Assembly (NCBI GenBank): GCA_027578815.1
Contig: JANBTH010000538.1
Span: 1-15,126 of the forward strand
DNA from: Coemansia sp. RSA 1804
Taxonomy: Eukaryota; Kickxellomycota; Kickxellomycetes; Kickxellales; Kickxellaceae
Length of the DNA: 15,126 nt
Direction of reading: 5' to 3'
Shown one piece after another: positions 1-8,002 of this stretch. The stretch's first letter is position 1. The number at the start of each line of letters is the position of its first letter. The position numbers were made by a program, and so were the translations under genes. The notes below the pieces were generated by a model. The model did no database searches and was not told where the DNA came from. It saw only the letters and a list, made by a program, of their open reading frames with translations.

Positions 1-736
1 TTTGTTCTTGGGCTTTTTTTCCTGTACCAGGAGTTTTTATTTTTAATATTCCCTGTTCTCGAGATGTGCACCTTGTCTTAAAGTACCCCGTTTGTCTTCT
101 TTCCTTCTTGCTCGTAGAACCCTTATTTCTTTACATCTTATTTATTATTTACTATTATTATTATAAGCATAGCCTGTTCTCTTTTTGTTTCTACTACAAC
201 AACTACAACCCGCCCTTTTTTTCCCCTTTGCCTCTCTCGACTAAAATAGAAAAAAGCACCTTGGCTGTGTTTCCGCCTGCTTCCTTGTTCCGCCAAAGGC
301 ATCCATTTACCACGACCACCACAACCTCCTCTTTCCCTGCGTTTGTTGTATTCTGGCATTTTTCATTTCTACACCATCCACAACTTGTCTTGACTTTTAA
401 CCCTCCCTTCATTTCCTTATCTCTCGCCCATTTCAACACACAGCCACCACACACATTTTTCCATCTTTTTGTCTTTATTTCTTGAAGCACAACACATTAC
501 ATTTTGACGTTTGTTTGTTTATCTGTTTTGTTTGGCTTTTTTTTCATTCACCGGTTTTTTGTGTTTATTAGACTATTGATGCACGCTGCTTATTCAGCAA
601 CCCGATTGTCTGGCGTTCTCCACCATCACACGAGCACTCCCCCCCATCCACTTTCTACCACCACGCCCTTTGTCCCCCTTCCCTCCTTTTCAATAACGCA
701 CACGCAGAAAGAAGGAGACATACACGCGGACAATAG
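1..736 (+). promoter_or_regulatory. Pyrimidine-rich upstream and leader region of the 737-3436 gene
   Basis: This stretch is strongly C/T-rich on the plus strand with many T and CT runs, and I see no convincing gene in it. The open frames here begin at GTG or TTG and encode low-complexity Phe/Ser/Pro/Thr protein, as CT-rich DNA would by chance. An ATG at 579 opens a frame that runs through the main start to 896, so a transcript beginning upstream of 579 would carry a long overlapping uORF. A splice-acceptor-like TTATTCAG ends at 599, which could belong to a leader intron. The true transcription start is unknown. Confidence 0.45.
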
Positions 737-1326
737 ATGCTTGGGATCGGCCGCACTGAGAGCAACGAGCGCAAGGTACTACTGGGCCCCACCGGATCCA
801 CATCGATGGTCGACAGATCGGCATACCGGCAGAGCTGGAGCAGCGATGCGCCATCGTCCAGCAGCAACAGTATGGGGAGCACGAAGGAGTCGATGAGTCT
901 GTGGAGCAAGCTGCGCAGACAGGCAAGTCGGGTGCATGTGCGTCAGGCGTCGCAGCCCAACGGTAGCAGTGGGAATCGCTCGTCGATCGGCGCGTACCAG
1001 CAGGGATCGTTCCCGTACATAGACAAAAAGAGAGCCAGCTCGTCCCCACATGCTGCCAAACCCGTGGTTGCCGGCTCCATGGTATCGGTGCAGCGGCCCG
1101 TGACCTCGCAGTCGGCACGGCAGCAGCAGAGCCGGATCGGGGGAGCAGGCAGTGCGATGGCCTCGTGGGCTGCGGATGCAGACGACACGAGCGCTAACAA
1201 CCCATTGTTGTCCGGAGGAGTATCAACCACGCGCCACCAGTCGCTTGTCCCTAATCTCGAGCGTCTCAAAACCCTGACCACGCTGGGCAGCGATACGAAT
1301 GTAAGCATCATTAAGCGCGCGGAGAG

Positions 1327-1361
<35 letters not shown>

Positions 1362-3436
1362 TACGCCGGGACCCAGCTGGTCTGGCCCCGTCGTCGTCTG
1401 CGCTGCCTCCCGCCACCAAGTCGCGGTCAAACAGTTATCTGGGGCCCGCCGACGCACCGCCTTATAGTAGAATCCCGGCAATGGCGCGCGTGTCCACGGA
1501 TGTGTACCGGTTCTCGGGGACCGGCCCGTCTGGCGGCAAGAAAACCGGGCTGCCTGCCCATAGCTACAGCATGGATATCCCGCGAACGAATGCACAGCGG
1601 CAACAGCCGCAAAACCAGCAGCAGAATCAGCCGAATCAGCCGAGGCAGCAGAGGCAGCAGCACCAGCGTCACCAGTCGTTCGACCACAGGAACGCGGAGA
1701 ACATCACTGCCGAGTCGATCCGCCAGACCCTGGGCGAGTACACCGGCAAGACATCCGACGTCAAGGGCAAGCCCCGGTTGCGCCGGCTGATGATGTTTCC
1801 GGGCGGGAGCAGCAAGCAGCAGACAAGTGCGCGGAACCATATCATCGAGCTGTCGTTGGGCGGCGCTGGACTCGAGCGGATTGCGGAGGACGAGGAGCAG
1901 CTCCAGCAGCAGCAGCAGCAGCAGCAGCTCCAGCTCCAGAAGCGCACAAGCACAGCAAACGCACCGGTTGCGGCAGCGCCCAGGTTCGATGAGCCCGAGT
2001 CCGTGCTGCCGCCGGCAGACAGGGCTGTTGCTGGCAACAGCACCCAGGCACTGCAGACCCGGAGGGTGGCGAACATCGGACAGAGCTACAGCCAGCTCCT
2101 GGCGGCGCACCATTCGCACGGCGCCACCGACAGCGGCAGCAGCGTGGGTGGCACGGCGCTTGGCGGCTATCGAAGCGACGCAAAGCGGTTTTCGGAGAAC
2201 AGCGGATCCACGGTGTCGAGCGGCGAGACGCTGGAGATGCACGCGGAGTACGATGGCATTGTGGGTGCCAAGCCCGGCCTTGGGGTTGATCGGATCCCGA
2301 GCATCACTCGGCCGCCCAGCGCCACGCCGCCAAAAAGACCGGCATCTGCGCAGGTTTCGCAGACCCAGTACCACCACCATCAACAGCAGCAGCAGCAGCA
2401 GCAGCAGCAATGGCCATTGCTGCAGAAGCGCGAGCCGCGGCTGTCGCTGTCCAACAGACCGCACCTGCTGGAGCGGCCAAAGGCAATCTACAACGACGGA
2501 TCGAATCTGGTTCCATCGCCCACGAGGGAGCATCCGCCCAACCTGGTCCCGATCGTACACGGCCGGGTAGACGGAGGCAGCGACAGGGAGTACATGCTTG
2601 ATCCAACCGTGTACCGCAACACGTTTTTCAACGCCCGGCCGCTGGACGAGCAGAAGCAGCTGGAAACCAGCGTGCTGAACAAGGCGGGGCGGCTGAGTCT
2701 GGGCGAAACCGCCGCCAGGTTCCTGGTGAGAAGCGCGTCGGACGACACGCTGAATAGCCCGGGCGGCGGCCACGGCGGCGACTCGACGGCGGTTGAGCCG
2801 CTGGGGAACAAGGTGAGGTTCTCCGGCCACCTGAACTACATCCCCGACTACTACCTGGGCCCTGAGTGCGGCCTGGGCAAAACCAGCAGCAGCAACAGTA
2901 ACGTCGCTGGCGGCGGCGTTGGTGCTGAGACACTCGCCAGGGAGCGCAGCTTCTCGTCGTCGATGCCGTCGATGGCAAGCACCAGCGGCGACGGCCGGAA
3001 TGGGCTGAATGGCGGGACCGACGGACTGGCTGAGATGTCGGATCTGCGGCGCCGGCCGTCGGAGCCCACGCCCTCTGCTGGTAGTGGCGGCGGGGCATCC
3101 GCATCTGCCCGATCCAAGGCATCTCTTATTCCCCCTCTCCCCTCTTCTTCTTCTTCTTCTTCTCGGGCAGCGCCGACGGTGCCAGCAGAAAAACCCATGC
3201 ACGGACGCAGCGCCAGCAGCGTCAGCAACGCCAGCATTGCCGAGCAGGAGGTGGAGGTGCTGCGCCGCACGATCCGCATCCTGCAGTCGCGGAACGACAT
3301 GCTTAGCGAGCTCGTTGCGCTCAACCCGCTGGACGCCGTGCCCGACCACGTCAAGACGCATATCCGCACCATTGAGCTGGAAAACGTCTGGCTCCACAGG
3401 GAGCTTGGAAAGCTCCGGCGGTCGGCGTTGCGCTGA
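737..3436 (+). CDS. Large disordered Gln/Ser-rich protein with C-terminal coiled coil
   Basis: I do not recognise a named family. The 899-residue frame starts at an ATG directly preceded by an in-frame TAG, so 737 is the first possible start in this exon. Most of the protein is low-complexity (Ser, Gln, Gly, Arg, Pro) and probably disordered. It has pure Gln runs encoded at 1328-1360, 1904-1927 and 2381-2410 and a Ser run near 3143-3166. Better-ordered islands are the basic N-terminal stretch with SLWSKLRRQ, a segment around residues 615-680 (DPTVYRNTFFNARPLDEQ, then LSLGETAARFLVRSASDDTL), and KVRFSGHLNYIPDYYLG from residue 692. Residues 834-899 form a charged heptad-like helix pair (EVEVLRRTIRIL, then ENVWLHRELGKLRRSALR), likely a coiled coil for oligomerisation or partner binding. 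KVRF at 692-695 fits a PP1-docking RVxF motif. No membrane segment or signal peptide is seen. A scaffold or regulatory role is inference. Reality of the gene is supported by the uninterrupted length and ordered islands. Confidence 0.85.
1328..1360 (+). repeat. (CAG)11 microsatellite encoding Gln11
   Basis: Eleven uninterrupted CAG codons encode a pure Gln run near residue 200 of the 899-residue protein. A run of identical codons points to replication slippage rather than selection on the protein alone, and length may vary between strains. Confidence 0.95.
1904..1927 (+). repeat. (CAG)8 microsatellite encoding Gln8
   Basis: Eight CAG codons in frame are followed by a degenerate Leu-Gln tail (CTC CAG CTC CAG). 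This is the second Gln tract of the 899-residue protein. Confidence 0.95.
2381..2410 (+). repeat. CAA(CAG)8CAA tract encoding Gln10
   Basis: This Gln10 run follows a short His run (CAC CAC CAT). CAA codons cap both ends of the pure CAG core, the usual pattern of a slippage-expanded array with interrupted edges. Confidence 0.95.
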
Positions 3437-3773
3437 ACGAGGATGGACGAAACCCGCTCCCCTCTAACTTCTTATGATCTGATGAATTTATGATACTTTC
3501 TTCCTATTGTCGCAGTTTGCGCTGTGTGTTTTGCCAACTGCCCGACAGTTTATTTGTTGTTTCTTTTTTTCTTGCACGACTTTTTTTTCATATTTCTCTC
3601 TCCCACTCCCCTCATCCCCACTCCCTCTCTTTCGTTATTCGTATTCATTATATCTTTATCGTTTATATACGAGCTAAAAAACAACCCTTTAGAACCACCG
3701 CTCTTTCTTAGATTAAGAGTAATTCTTGTTTGATTTTGCATCAGCAGGATGCCATGCGCTGACAGTCGTTGAA
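3437..3773 (+). promoter_or_regulatory. Intergenic region and leader before the LRR gene, with short uORFs
   Basis: There is no gene here. The middle is pyrimidine-rich (3550-3660), followed by a TATA-like TTTATATA around 3662-3669, about 105 bases before the first usable ATG of the next gene. A uORF MPCADSR runs 3749-3772 and its stop lies one base before the main ATG at 3774. Nested inside it is a minimal uORF, ATG CGC TGA, at 3754. GCATCAGCAG ending at 3747 resembles a splice acceptor, so a leader intron is possible. The 3' end signals of the upstream gene must also lie here but I see no clear AATAAA. Confidence 0.4.
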
Positions 3774-4721
3774 ATGCAAGCCAACACAAGAACAGAAAGG
3801 GCAGAAGTGCGGCGGGAGATGTGGTCGCCGTATCCGGACCACAACCTGACGCTCTGGGCAATGCCGCCGGAGAGCGGCGCAGCGGGCATGTACACCGGAA
3901 ACGGAACTAGCAGTGGCAGTCTGTCGAAGACGAAAAAGAAGCAGGCGCGTGCGGCAGGCAGGGCGGCCGAGAGCACCAGCAAGCAGCGGCGCCTGCAGTG
4001 GTGGCAGGTGTCGCGGGACTTCAAGGTGGACGAGCAGGAGGAACGGGTGGCCGGACGCAGCAAGCGCGATGATACTGTGGGGGCCTCCGGGACTCGGGGG
4101 AAAACAACGGAGGTGCTTGCATCGCACCGGCTCAACTTCGGGAACCAGTCGATCCGGCGGCTCTCGATCCCGGTGTCGTCGGTGCCGCTGCTCGGCGGGC
4201 TGGTGGAGCTGCGGATGCCGCAGAACAAGCTGACGCGGCTGCCGGCGTCGCTGTTCATGCTGACGCAGCTGGAGATCCTCAATCTGGAGAACAACCTCCT
4301 GGACGAGTCCCACATGGCGGACCATCCGTGGCGCCAACTGGCCAGTCTGCGCGTCCTGTTCCTTGCCGGCAACAGGTTCCGCCAGCTCCCGCCGTCGCTC
4401 GGCCGGATGCCCCGCCTCTTCTATCTCGACGTGTGCGACAACCACAGGCTGCGCCATCTCCCGGTCGAGCTGCTCGCGTCGCCGTCCCTGGGCACCCTGG
4501 CGGCCAACCGGTGCTCCGCGGATCTTGCAGACCGCATCGACTTGCTGTGCGATGCAGAGGCGGAATCCTCCACTTCTTGTTCTTCTTCTTCTTCTTCTTC
4601 TTCTTCTCCCCGATGCATCCCGCTTCTGGAGATGGCGCCGGGAAGCCCTGCCAGCCACTCTGCCCATCCGCGCGTGCCGTCGCTGGCGGCGATATGCGTC
4701 CGGCAGATTCACCTGGCCATT

Positions 4722-4780
<59 letters not shown>

Positions 4781-5075
4781 TGCGAAGGACGGCCGGACGG
4801 TGTCGCGGATGATAGCGACTGCGTGCGATCGGATCCGCAGGAACCCCGACGACTACGTGGTGTCCCGGGTTCTTCTGGAGGCCCTCGATGCGGTGGAGGC
4901 CCTGGCGCTGTGCTCCGTCTGCAACGCCCCCGTGTTCTTCCCGGCGTTCACGGTTGCGCGGCTGGTGGAGAGCGTCGAGCTCCCGGTGTCGTGGCACTGC
5001 TGCTCGGCCGCGTGTCGCGACAGGGCGGCCTCCCAGGCGGTTGCCAAAGCAGCGAACAGTTATTACATAAAGTAG
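3774..5075 (+). CDS. Leucine-rich-repeat protein with C-terminal Cys block (LRRC58/LRRC28-like layout)
   Basis: The open frame extends to 3726, but that codon is TTG; the first in-frame ATG is 3774, giving 433 residues. Residues 1-115 are basic and low-complexity (TKKKQARAAGR-like). Four to five LRRs follow at about 117-265, with hallmarks VELRMPQNKLTRLP, LEILNLENNLL, LRVLFLAGNRFRQLP and LFYLDVCDNHRLRHLP. Two Ser homopolymers come next (codons at 4581-4607 and 4722-4778), the second at residues 317-335. The C-terminal domain carries C380-x2-C383, then APVFFPAFTVARLVE, LPVSW, and C409-C410-x3-C414. This CxxC...CS..C arrangement after LRRs matches my memory of the tails of LRRC58 and LRRC28, and of fungal LRR proteins, and suggests a zinc-binding site. 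LRRs imply protein binding; the partner is unknown. The cytoplasm is likely since no signal peptide or membrane segment is seen. It converges with the minus-strand gene ending at 5118. Confidence 0.88.
4581..4607 (+). repeat. (TCT)9 microsatellite encoding poly-Ser
   Basis: Nine TCT codons follow a TCT TGT pair and encode a Ser run just after the last LRR. It marks the start of a disordered linker between the LRR and the Cys-rich block. Confidence 0.9.
4722..4778 (+). repeat. (AGC)19 microsatellite encoding Ser19
   Basis: This is the longest perfect triplet array in the window. It is read in the AGC frame as serine, whereas the same repeat unit in the neighbouring large genes is read as CAG (Gln). 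It lies between a short helical segment (LAAICVRQIHLAI) and the C-terminal Cys-rich domain, so it acts as a linker insertion. Confidence 0.95.
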
Positions 5076-5117
5076 AACAAAAAGCAGGTACGAAGAGAAG
5101 AATAAGCAGCGGTTGGG

Positions 5118-6311
5118 CTAGATCGGCGGCTCGTTGGCGAACTTGTGGAGGATCTCGGCCTGCAGATGCGTGACCAGCGGACACGTGCCCAGCTCGATCT
5201 TCGTGTTGCGCCGGTCGGTCAGATGCATTGTGTCGATTGGGAGCAGCTGGTACGTGCTGCTGACGATGAAGGCGCCGCTCCACCGGCCGCCGATGGCGTC
5301 GTTGAGGTTTGCGCCGGCAAAGGATACCTGGATCCCGTCGCGCTTGCATATGGACCACACGGCGTCGAGCATCGGGCCGCGGTGGATGACGTCCAGCGGG
5401 GCGCATACCAGGTGGTAGTTGTAGAACTTTGTGCGGGCCACGGCCATCGTCGCCCGGCCATCGGCATCGGCGCCCGGGTGCGCTGCGTTTGCGCCTGTGT
5501 TCAGCGTGGGCGATGGCGGCGGTGGCAGGAAGCGGGTGGCGAAGAAGTTGGACAGCAGCCCCTCGCTCAGCCGCTGCGTGGTGGGATGCAGCAGCACGAC
5601 GTCCGAGATTGGCGGCGTGATCAGGCGCGTCAGGCCCAGCGGGTCGGCCGACAGGTGGAGGTCGCGCAGAAACGACTCGGGCCTGAGTCCCCTGCATACG
5701 CGCACCTGGCAGGTCTGTGCGTCGGAGAAGGGGAACGCGCACACCGACAGGGACAGCGCAAACGGGCGCACCGACACCTGGGCCACGACAAACGCCTCGT
5801 CATCAGCATCGTCATCCTTGGCCGCCTCGGCGTACGCGGCCATCGCGCGGTCGTAGAGCAGCCGGATGCGCGGCGCCCAGAACCCGACGCCCCCGTATCT
5901 GGCCAGCTCGTCCCCGCCGTAGACGCTGATGTTCTGCGCCATGTGCGTGGCGGCCACGTGCACGCAGCCGGCGAACCGGTCCACGGCGAACCAGGTCCTG
6001 TTCCGGATCGTGCGTCCGCACACCTGGTACACCTGCCGCCCGCCGGCGCCGGCCGACAGCCGCTGCTGCTGCATCTCGTATGCCACGACCTCGTTGAATA
6101 TTATCGTCCGCTTCACCTGGGCCCCCGTGTCCGTCGACAGCTGCACCTGGTGCACGGTTGGGATGTCGTCGATCCGCACCGTGCCCTCCACGTCGTCCTC
6201 GTCCGCCAGCGCCACTACCACCGCCTTCGAGCTGAACTGCACCGACGGCACGGCGCCGTACCGGAACAGCGTCAGTATGTTTGGTATGCTGTTGCTGTTG
6301 GCTGTCATCAT
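5118..6311 (-). CDS. Class IV aminotransferase-like protein lacking the catalytic lysine (probable pseudoenzyme)
   Basis: This is a 397-residue intact frame whose start is ATGATG with A at -3. It aligns with the neighbouring paralogue over most of its length. Matching blocks are KRTIIFNEVVAYE (with KRSLVLDYDYASG), VYQVCGRTI (with GIYTSMRTV), DVVLLHPTTQRLSEGLLSNFFATR (with the block ending YEGISSNFFATR), YHLVCAPLDV, ICKRDGIQV and RWSGAFIVSSTYQLLPI. Class IV enzymes hold PLP by a Schiff-base lysine about 32 residues before the conserved Glu of EGxxSN. Here the Glu is E250, but the aligned lysine position is R216 and there is no Lys between 165 and 250. The phosphate-site Arg of the HLQRL motif aligns with Q126 (HMAQN). 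Classic transamination or lyase chemistry is therefore unlikely. A regulatory subunit or another ligand-binding role is inference. It has inserts of its own: an Asp-rich stretch near 166-172 and a Pro run near 263-266. The 3' end faces the convergent LRR gene. Confidence 0.85.
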   Translation of the reverse strand: MMTANSNSIPNILTLFRYGAVPSVQFSSKAVVVALADEDDVEGTVRIDDIPTVHQVQLSTDTGAQVKRTIIFNEVVAYEMQQQRLSAGAGGRQVYQVCGRTIRNRTWFAVDRFAGCVHVAATHMAQNISVYGGDELARYGGVGFWAPRIRLLYDRAMAAYAEAAKDDDADDEAFVVAQVSVRPFALSLSVCAFPFSDAQTCQVRVCRGLRPESFLRDLHLSADPLGLTRLITPPISDVVLLHPTTQRLSEGLLSNFFATRFLPPPPSPTLNTGANAAHPGADADGRATMAVARTKFYNYHLVCAPLDVIHRGPMLDAVWSICKRDGIQVSFAGANLNDAIGGRWSGAFIVSSTYQLLPIDTMHLTDRRNTKIELGTCPLVTHLQAEILHKFANEPPI

Positions 6312-6646
6312 TGTTGCTGGGAGAGCGCGTGCTGTATGGGAAAAGAGTGTTCAAGGATGCTGCAATATACGCGGTTGGAGCCTAGCACGCCACGAAGACA
6401 GGGTAATATATAATATATGGGTGGAAGCAAGAGGGAGAAAGTGGGGGTTGTCAATACGTGAGTGCCAGGAAGGAGGGGGAGTGGGATGCCAGTGCTTTTT
6501 TTTCCCCGGCTCATGGCTGAATGCACGCCGAAAATAGAACAGCCTTGGGATAGGAGAGATGCATGCCTTTTTTATTTAAAATGGTAGAAATGCGTTAGAG
6601 TTTCTCTCCCTCCAACCTTGCTTGTTTGTTTTGTTTGGAGACCGTC

Positions 6647-6655
6647 CTATTTATA
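6647..6655 (-). promoter_or_regulatory. TATA box for the 5118-6311 gene
   Basis: The minus strand reads TATAAATAG, an ideal TATA element, about 336 bases before the ATG at 6311. If used, the leader would be roughly 300 bases or contain an intron. The AT-rich stretch near 6405-6418 is an alternative. Confidence 0.45.
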
Positions 6656-6763
6656 TCCCCGATAAACGAAACTGACGAAAGAGGGGGAAAACAGGTATTT
6701 GCTGGTTGTCATGGCCGAAATGAATAAAGGGGAAGCGATCCATGGAACATTCGGTTCATTTTG

Positions 6764-6769
6764 TTTATT
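6764..6769 (-). terminator. Candidate poly(A) signal AATAAA for the 6932-8002 gene
   Basis: AATAAA is read on the minus strand within AAAAATAAACAAAA, about 160 bases past the stop at 6932. Placement suits a 3' UTR, but the hexamer is common in AT-rich DNA. Confidence 0.35.
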
Positions 6770-6846
6770 TTTATCGACGCGATTGCACAGAAATAAGACA
6801 AACCCGCCATTCCACATATCCTGGAAAGGGGGGGGAGGAACCGATC

Positions 6847-6855
6847 TATAAATAG
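6847..6855 (+). promoter_or_regulatory. TATA-like element pointing into the antisense of the 6932-8002 gene
   Basis: A perfect TATAAATAG on the plus strand lies in the 3' flank of a minus-strand gene. No plus-strand gene follows that I trust, since the 354-codon plus frame over this gene is an antisense shadow. It could drive an antisense RNA, or be chance. Confidence 0.25.
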
Positions 6856-6931
6856 AAGCGCGAGGAATCATCCCATCGCCAGAGAAAGAGAGAAAGGGAT
6901 TTTCTGCCGCATGCGGGTCGCTCGTCACATC

Positions 6932-8002
6932 CTACACTTTGGTAGAGTTCTCGGCAGCCATGCTCCGCACCGACTCGCGCAGATGGGCAACAAGAGGGTC
7001 GTCGGCATCCACGCGGTGCTGGCGAGCCGGAGACGGCGCCATAGCACCACCGTCACCAGCACTACCGATGCCGTCGGCTCCGCCGGCCACGATGGTGGCG
7101 ACCGGCAGGACCCAGCGCGACGTGGACGTCACGAAGGCGCCGGACCAGCGGGCGAAGTCGAGCGCGGGGTCGTAGACCACCTCGATGCCGTCGCGGTCGC
7201 AGATGCGCAGCACCAGCTTCATCACCGTGCCCAGGAGCACGCGGTCCCGGGGCGCCGACACCAGCTGGTAGTGCAGGTACTCGGGACCCGCACCACCACC
7301 GCCAGCGCCGGTGGTGCTTTCTCGCTTCCTGGTGGCGAAGAAGTTCGACGAGATGCCCTCGTAGAACCGCCTGCCGTCCGTCAGCACCACCTCGTTGGTG
7401 GGCGCCACAAGGAGCGCCTCCAGGGCCTCGCGCTGATGCACCCACCGGATGCTCTTGGCCTCCGGATTCTCCCTCCTCACGCCCGTGACGAACCGCACCC
7501 AGCAGCCGGCGGAGGGCGGCCCGCCGGGCCCGTACAGACAGGTGAAGTGCACCCGGGCGGCCGCCGTATCCGCCAGCACCGTGATCTTCGCCTCCTCGTC
7601 GGGACACTCGGCGCCGAACGCCGCGAGCCCCCGCCGGAGCAGCGGCAGGAGCACCCGCCGCCAGTACGCCGGGTCGTCGCGCCGCGCCGCGTCCCGGGGC
7701 AGCTCCATGCGGTGCGAGTCGCCCAGGCGCTGCAGGTGGTCGTCCAGCAGAAACACCCGCTGTCCGCCGCCCACCGTCCGCATGCTCGTGTAGATTCCCG
7801 TCTCGCCGCCAAGCATGAAGTCGCGCGCGCTCTCGTCGCTTGTGTGCTCCGTCACGCTGCCGCTCGCGTAGTCGTAGTCCAGAACCAGCGACCGCTTGCT
7901 GCGGTGCCCCGCGCCCGTGCTCGTCATGCGCTGCAGCTGCTCGGTGATGCCGCCTTTTGCGCCCTGTCCCAGTAACAACACCCTTTGCAGATGCGTAAAC
8001 AT
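6932..8002 (-). CDS. Class IV (PLP fold type IV) aminotransferase family protein
   Basis: The family contains branched-chain and D-amino-acid aminotransferases and 4-amino-4-deoxychorismate lyase; which reaction this enzyme performs cannot be told. The frame extends to 8032 but that codon is TTG. The first ATG is 8002 (356 residues), and the next is 7927, just before the conserved region. Key features, numbered from 8002: GIYTSMRTV near 70-77; VFLLDDHLQRLGDS with phosphate-site R92; AKSIRWVHQR with likely Schiff-base K183; YEGISSNFFATR with E215, 32 residues after the lysine as expected for the family; YHYQLV-type strand and PRDRVLLG; and RWSGAFVTSTSRWVLPV, the phosphate and substrate loop. 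The first 25 residues contain R7, K16 and R25 with one acidic residue, so a mitochondrial presequence is possible but weak. A GTATGC donor-like site at 8029 may mark a leader intron. It is the upstream member of a tandem pair with the 5118-6311 gene. Confidence 0.88.
   Translation of the reverse strand: MFTHLQRVLLLGQGAKGGITEQLQRMTSTGAGHRSKRSLVLDYDYASGSVTEHTSDESARDFMLGGETGIYTSMRTVGGGQRVFLLDDHLQRLGDSHRMELPRDAARRDDPAYWRRVLLPLLRRGLAAFGAECPDEEAKITVLADTAAARVHFTCLYGPGGPPSAGCWVRFVTGVRRENPEAKSIRWVHQREALEALLVAPTNEVVLTDGRRFYEGISSNFFATRKRESTTGAGGGGAGPEYLHYQLVSAPRDRVLLGTVMKLVLRICDRDGIEVVYDPALDFARWSGAFVTSTSRWVLPVATIVAGGADGIGSAGDGGAMAPSPARQHRVDADDPLVAHLRESVRSMAAENSTKV

Larger units (their letters stand above)
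6312..6931 (-). promoter_or_regulatory. Spacer between the two aminotransferase-like genes
   Basis: The 620 bases hold no gene I can support. They must contain the 3' end of the upstream minus-strand gene and the promoter of the 5118-6311 gene. Two perfect TATAAATAG elements lie in opposite orientation (6647-6655 minus, 6847-6855 plus), and an AT-rich TATATAATATAT stretch lies near 6405-6418, about 100 bases before the ATG. Confidence 0.5.

Noticed and set aside
66..485. 139-codon plus-strand frame at the left edge
   Set aside because: It starts at GTG and encodes Phe/Tyr/Ser/Pro low complexity from CT-rich DNA; more likely promoter or leader sequence.
1427..3397. 656-codon minus-strand frame
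   Set aside because: It lies antisense to the 899-residue gene, reads the CAG arrays as Leu runs, shows no domain and has no independent support. Long antisense frames are expected opposite GC-rich coding DNA.
3741..4997. 418-codon minus-strand frame
   Set aside because: It is antisense to the LRR gene, whose plus-strand repeats and Cys block are clear. The antisense product is Arg/Ala low complexity.
5145..6413. 422-codon plus-strand frame
   Set aside because: It is antisense to the aminotransferase-like gene, where alignment with the paralogue fixes the minus strand as coding.
6911..7975. 354-codon plus-strand frame
   Set aside because: It is antisense to the active aminotransferase gene; its protein is His/Arg/Val-rich without motifs.
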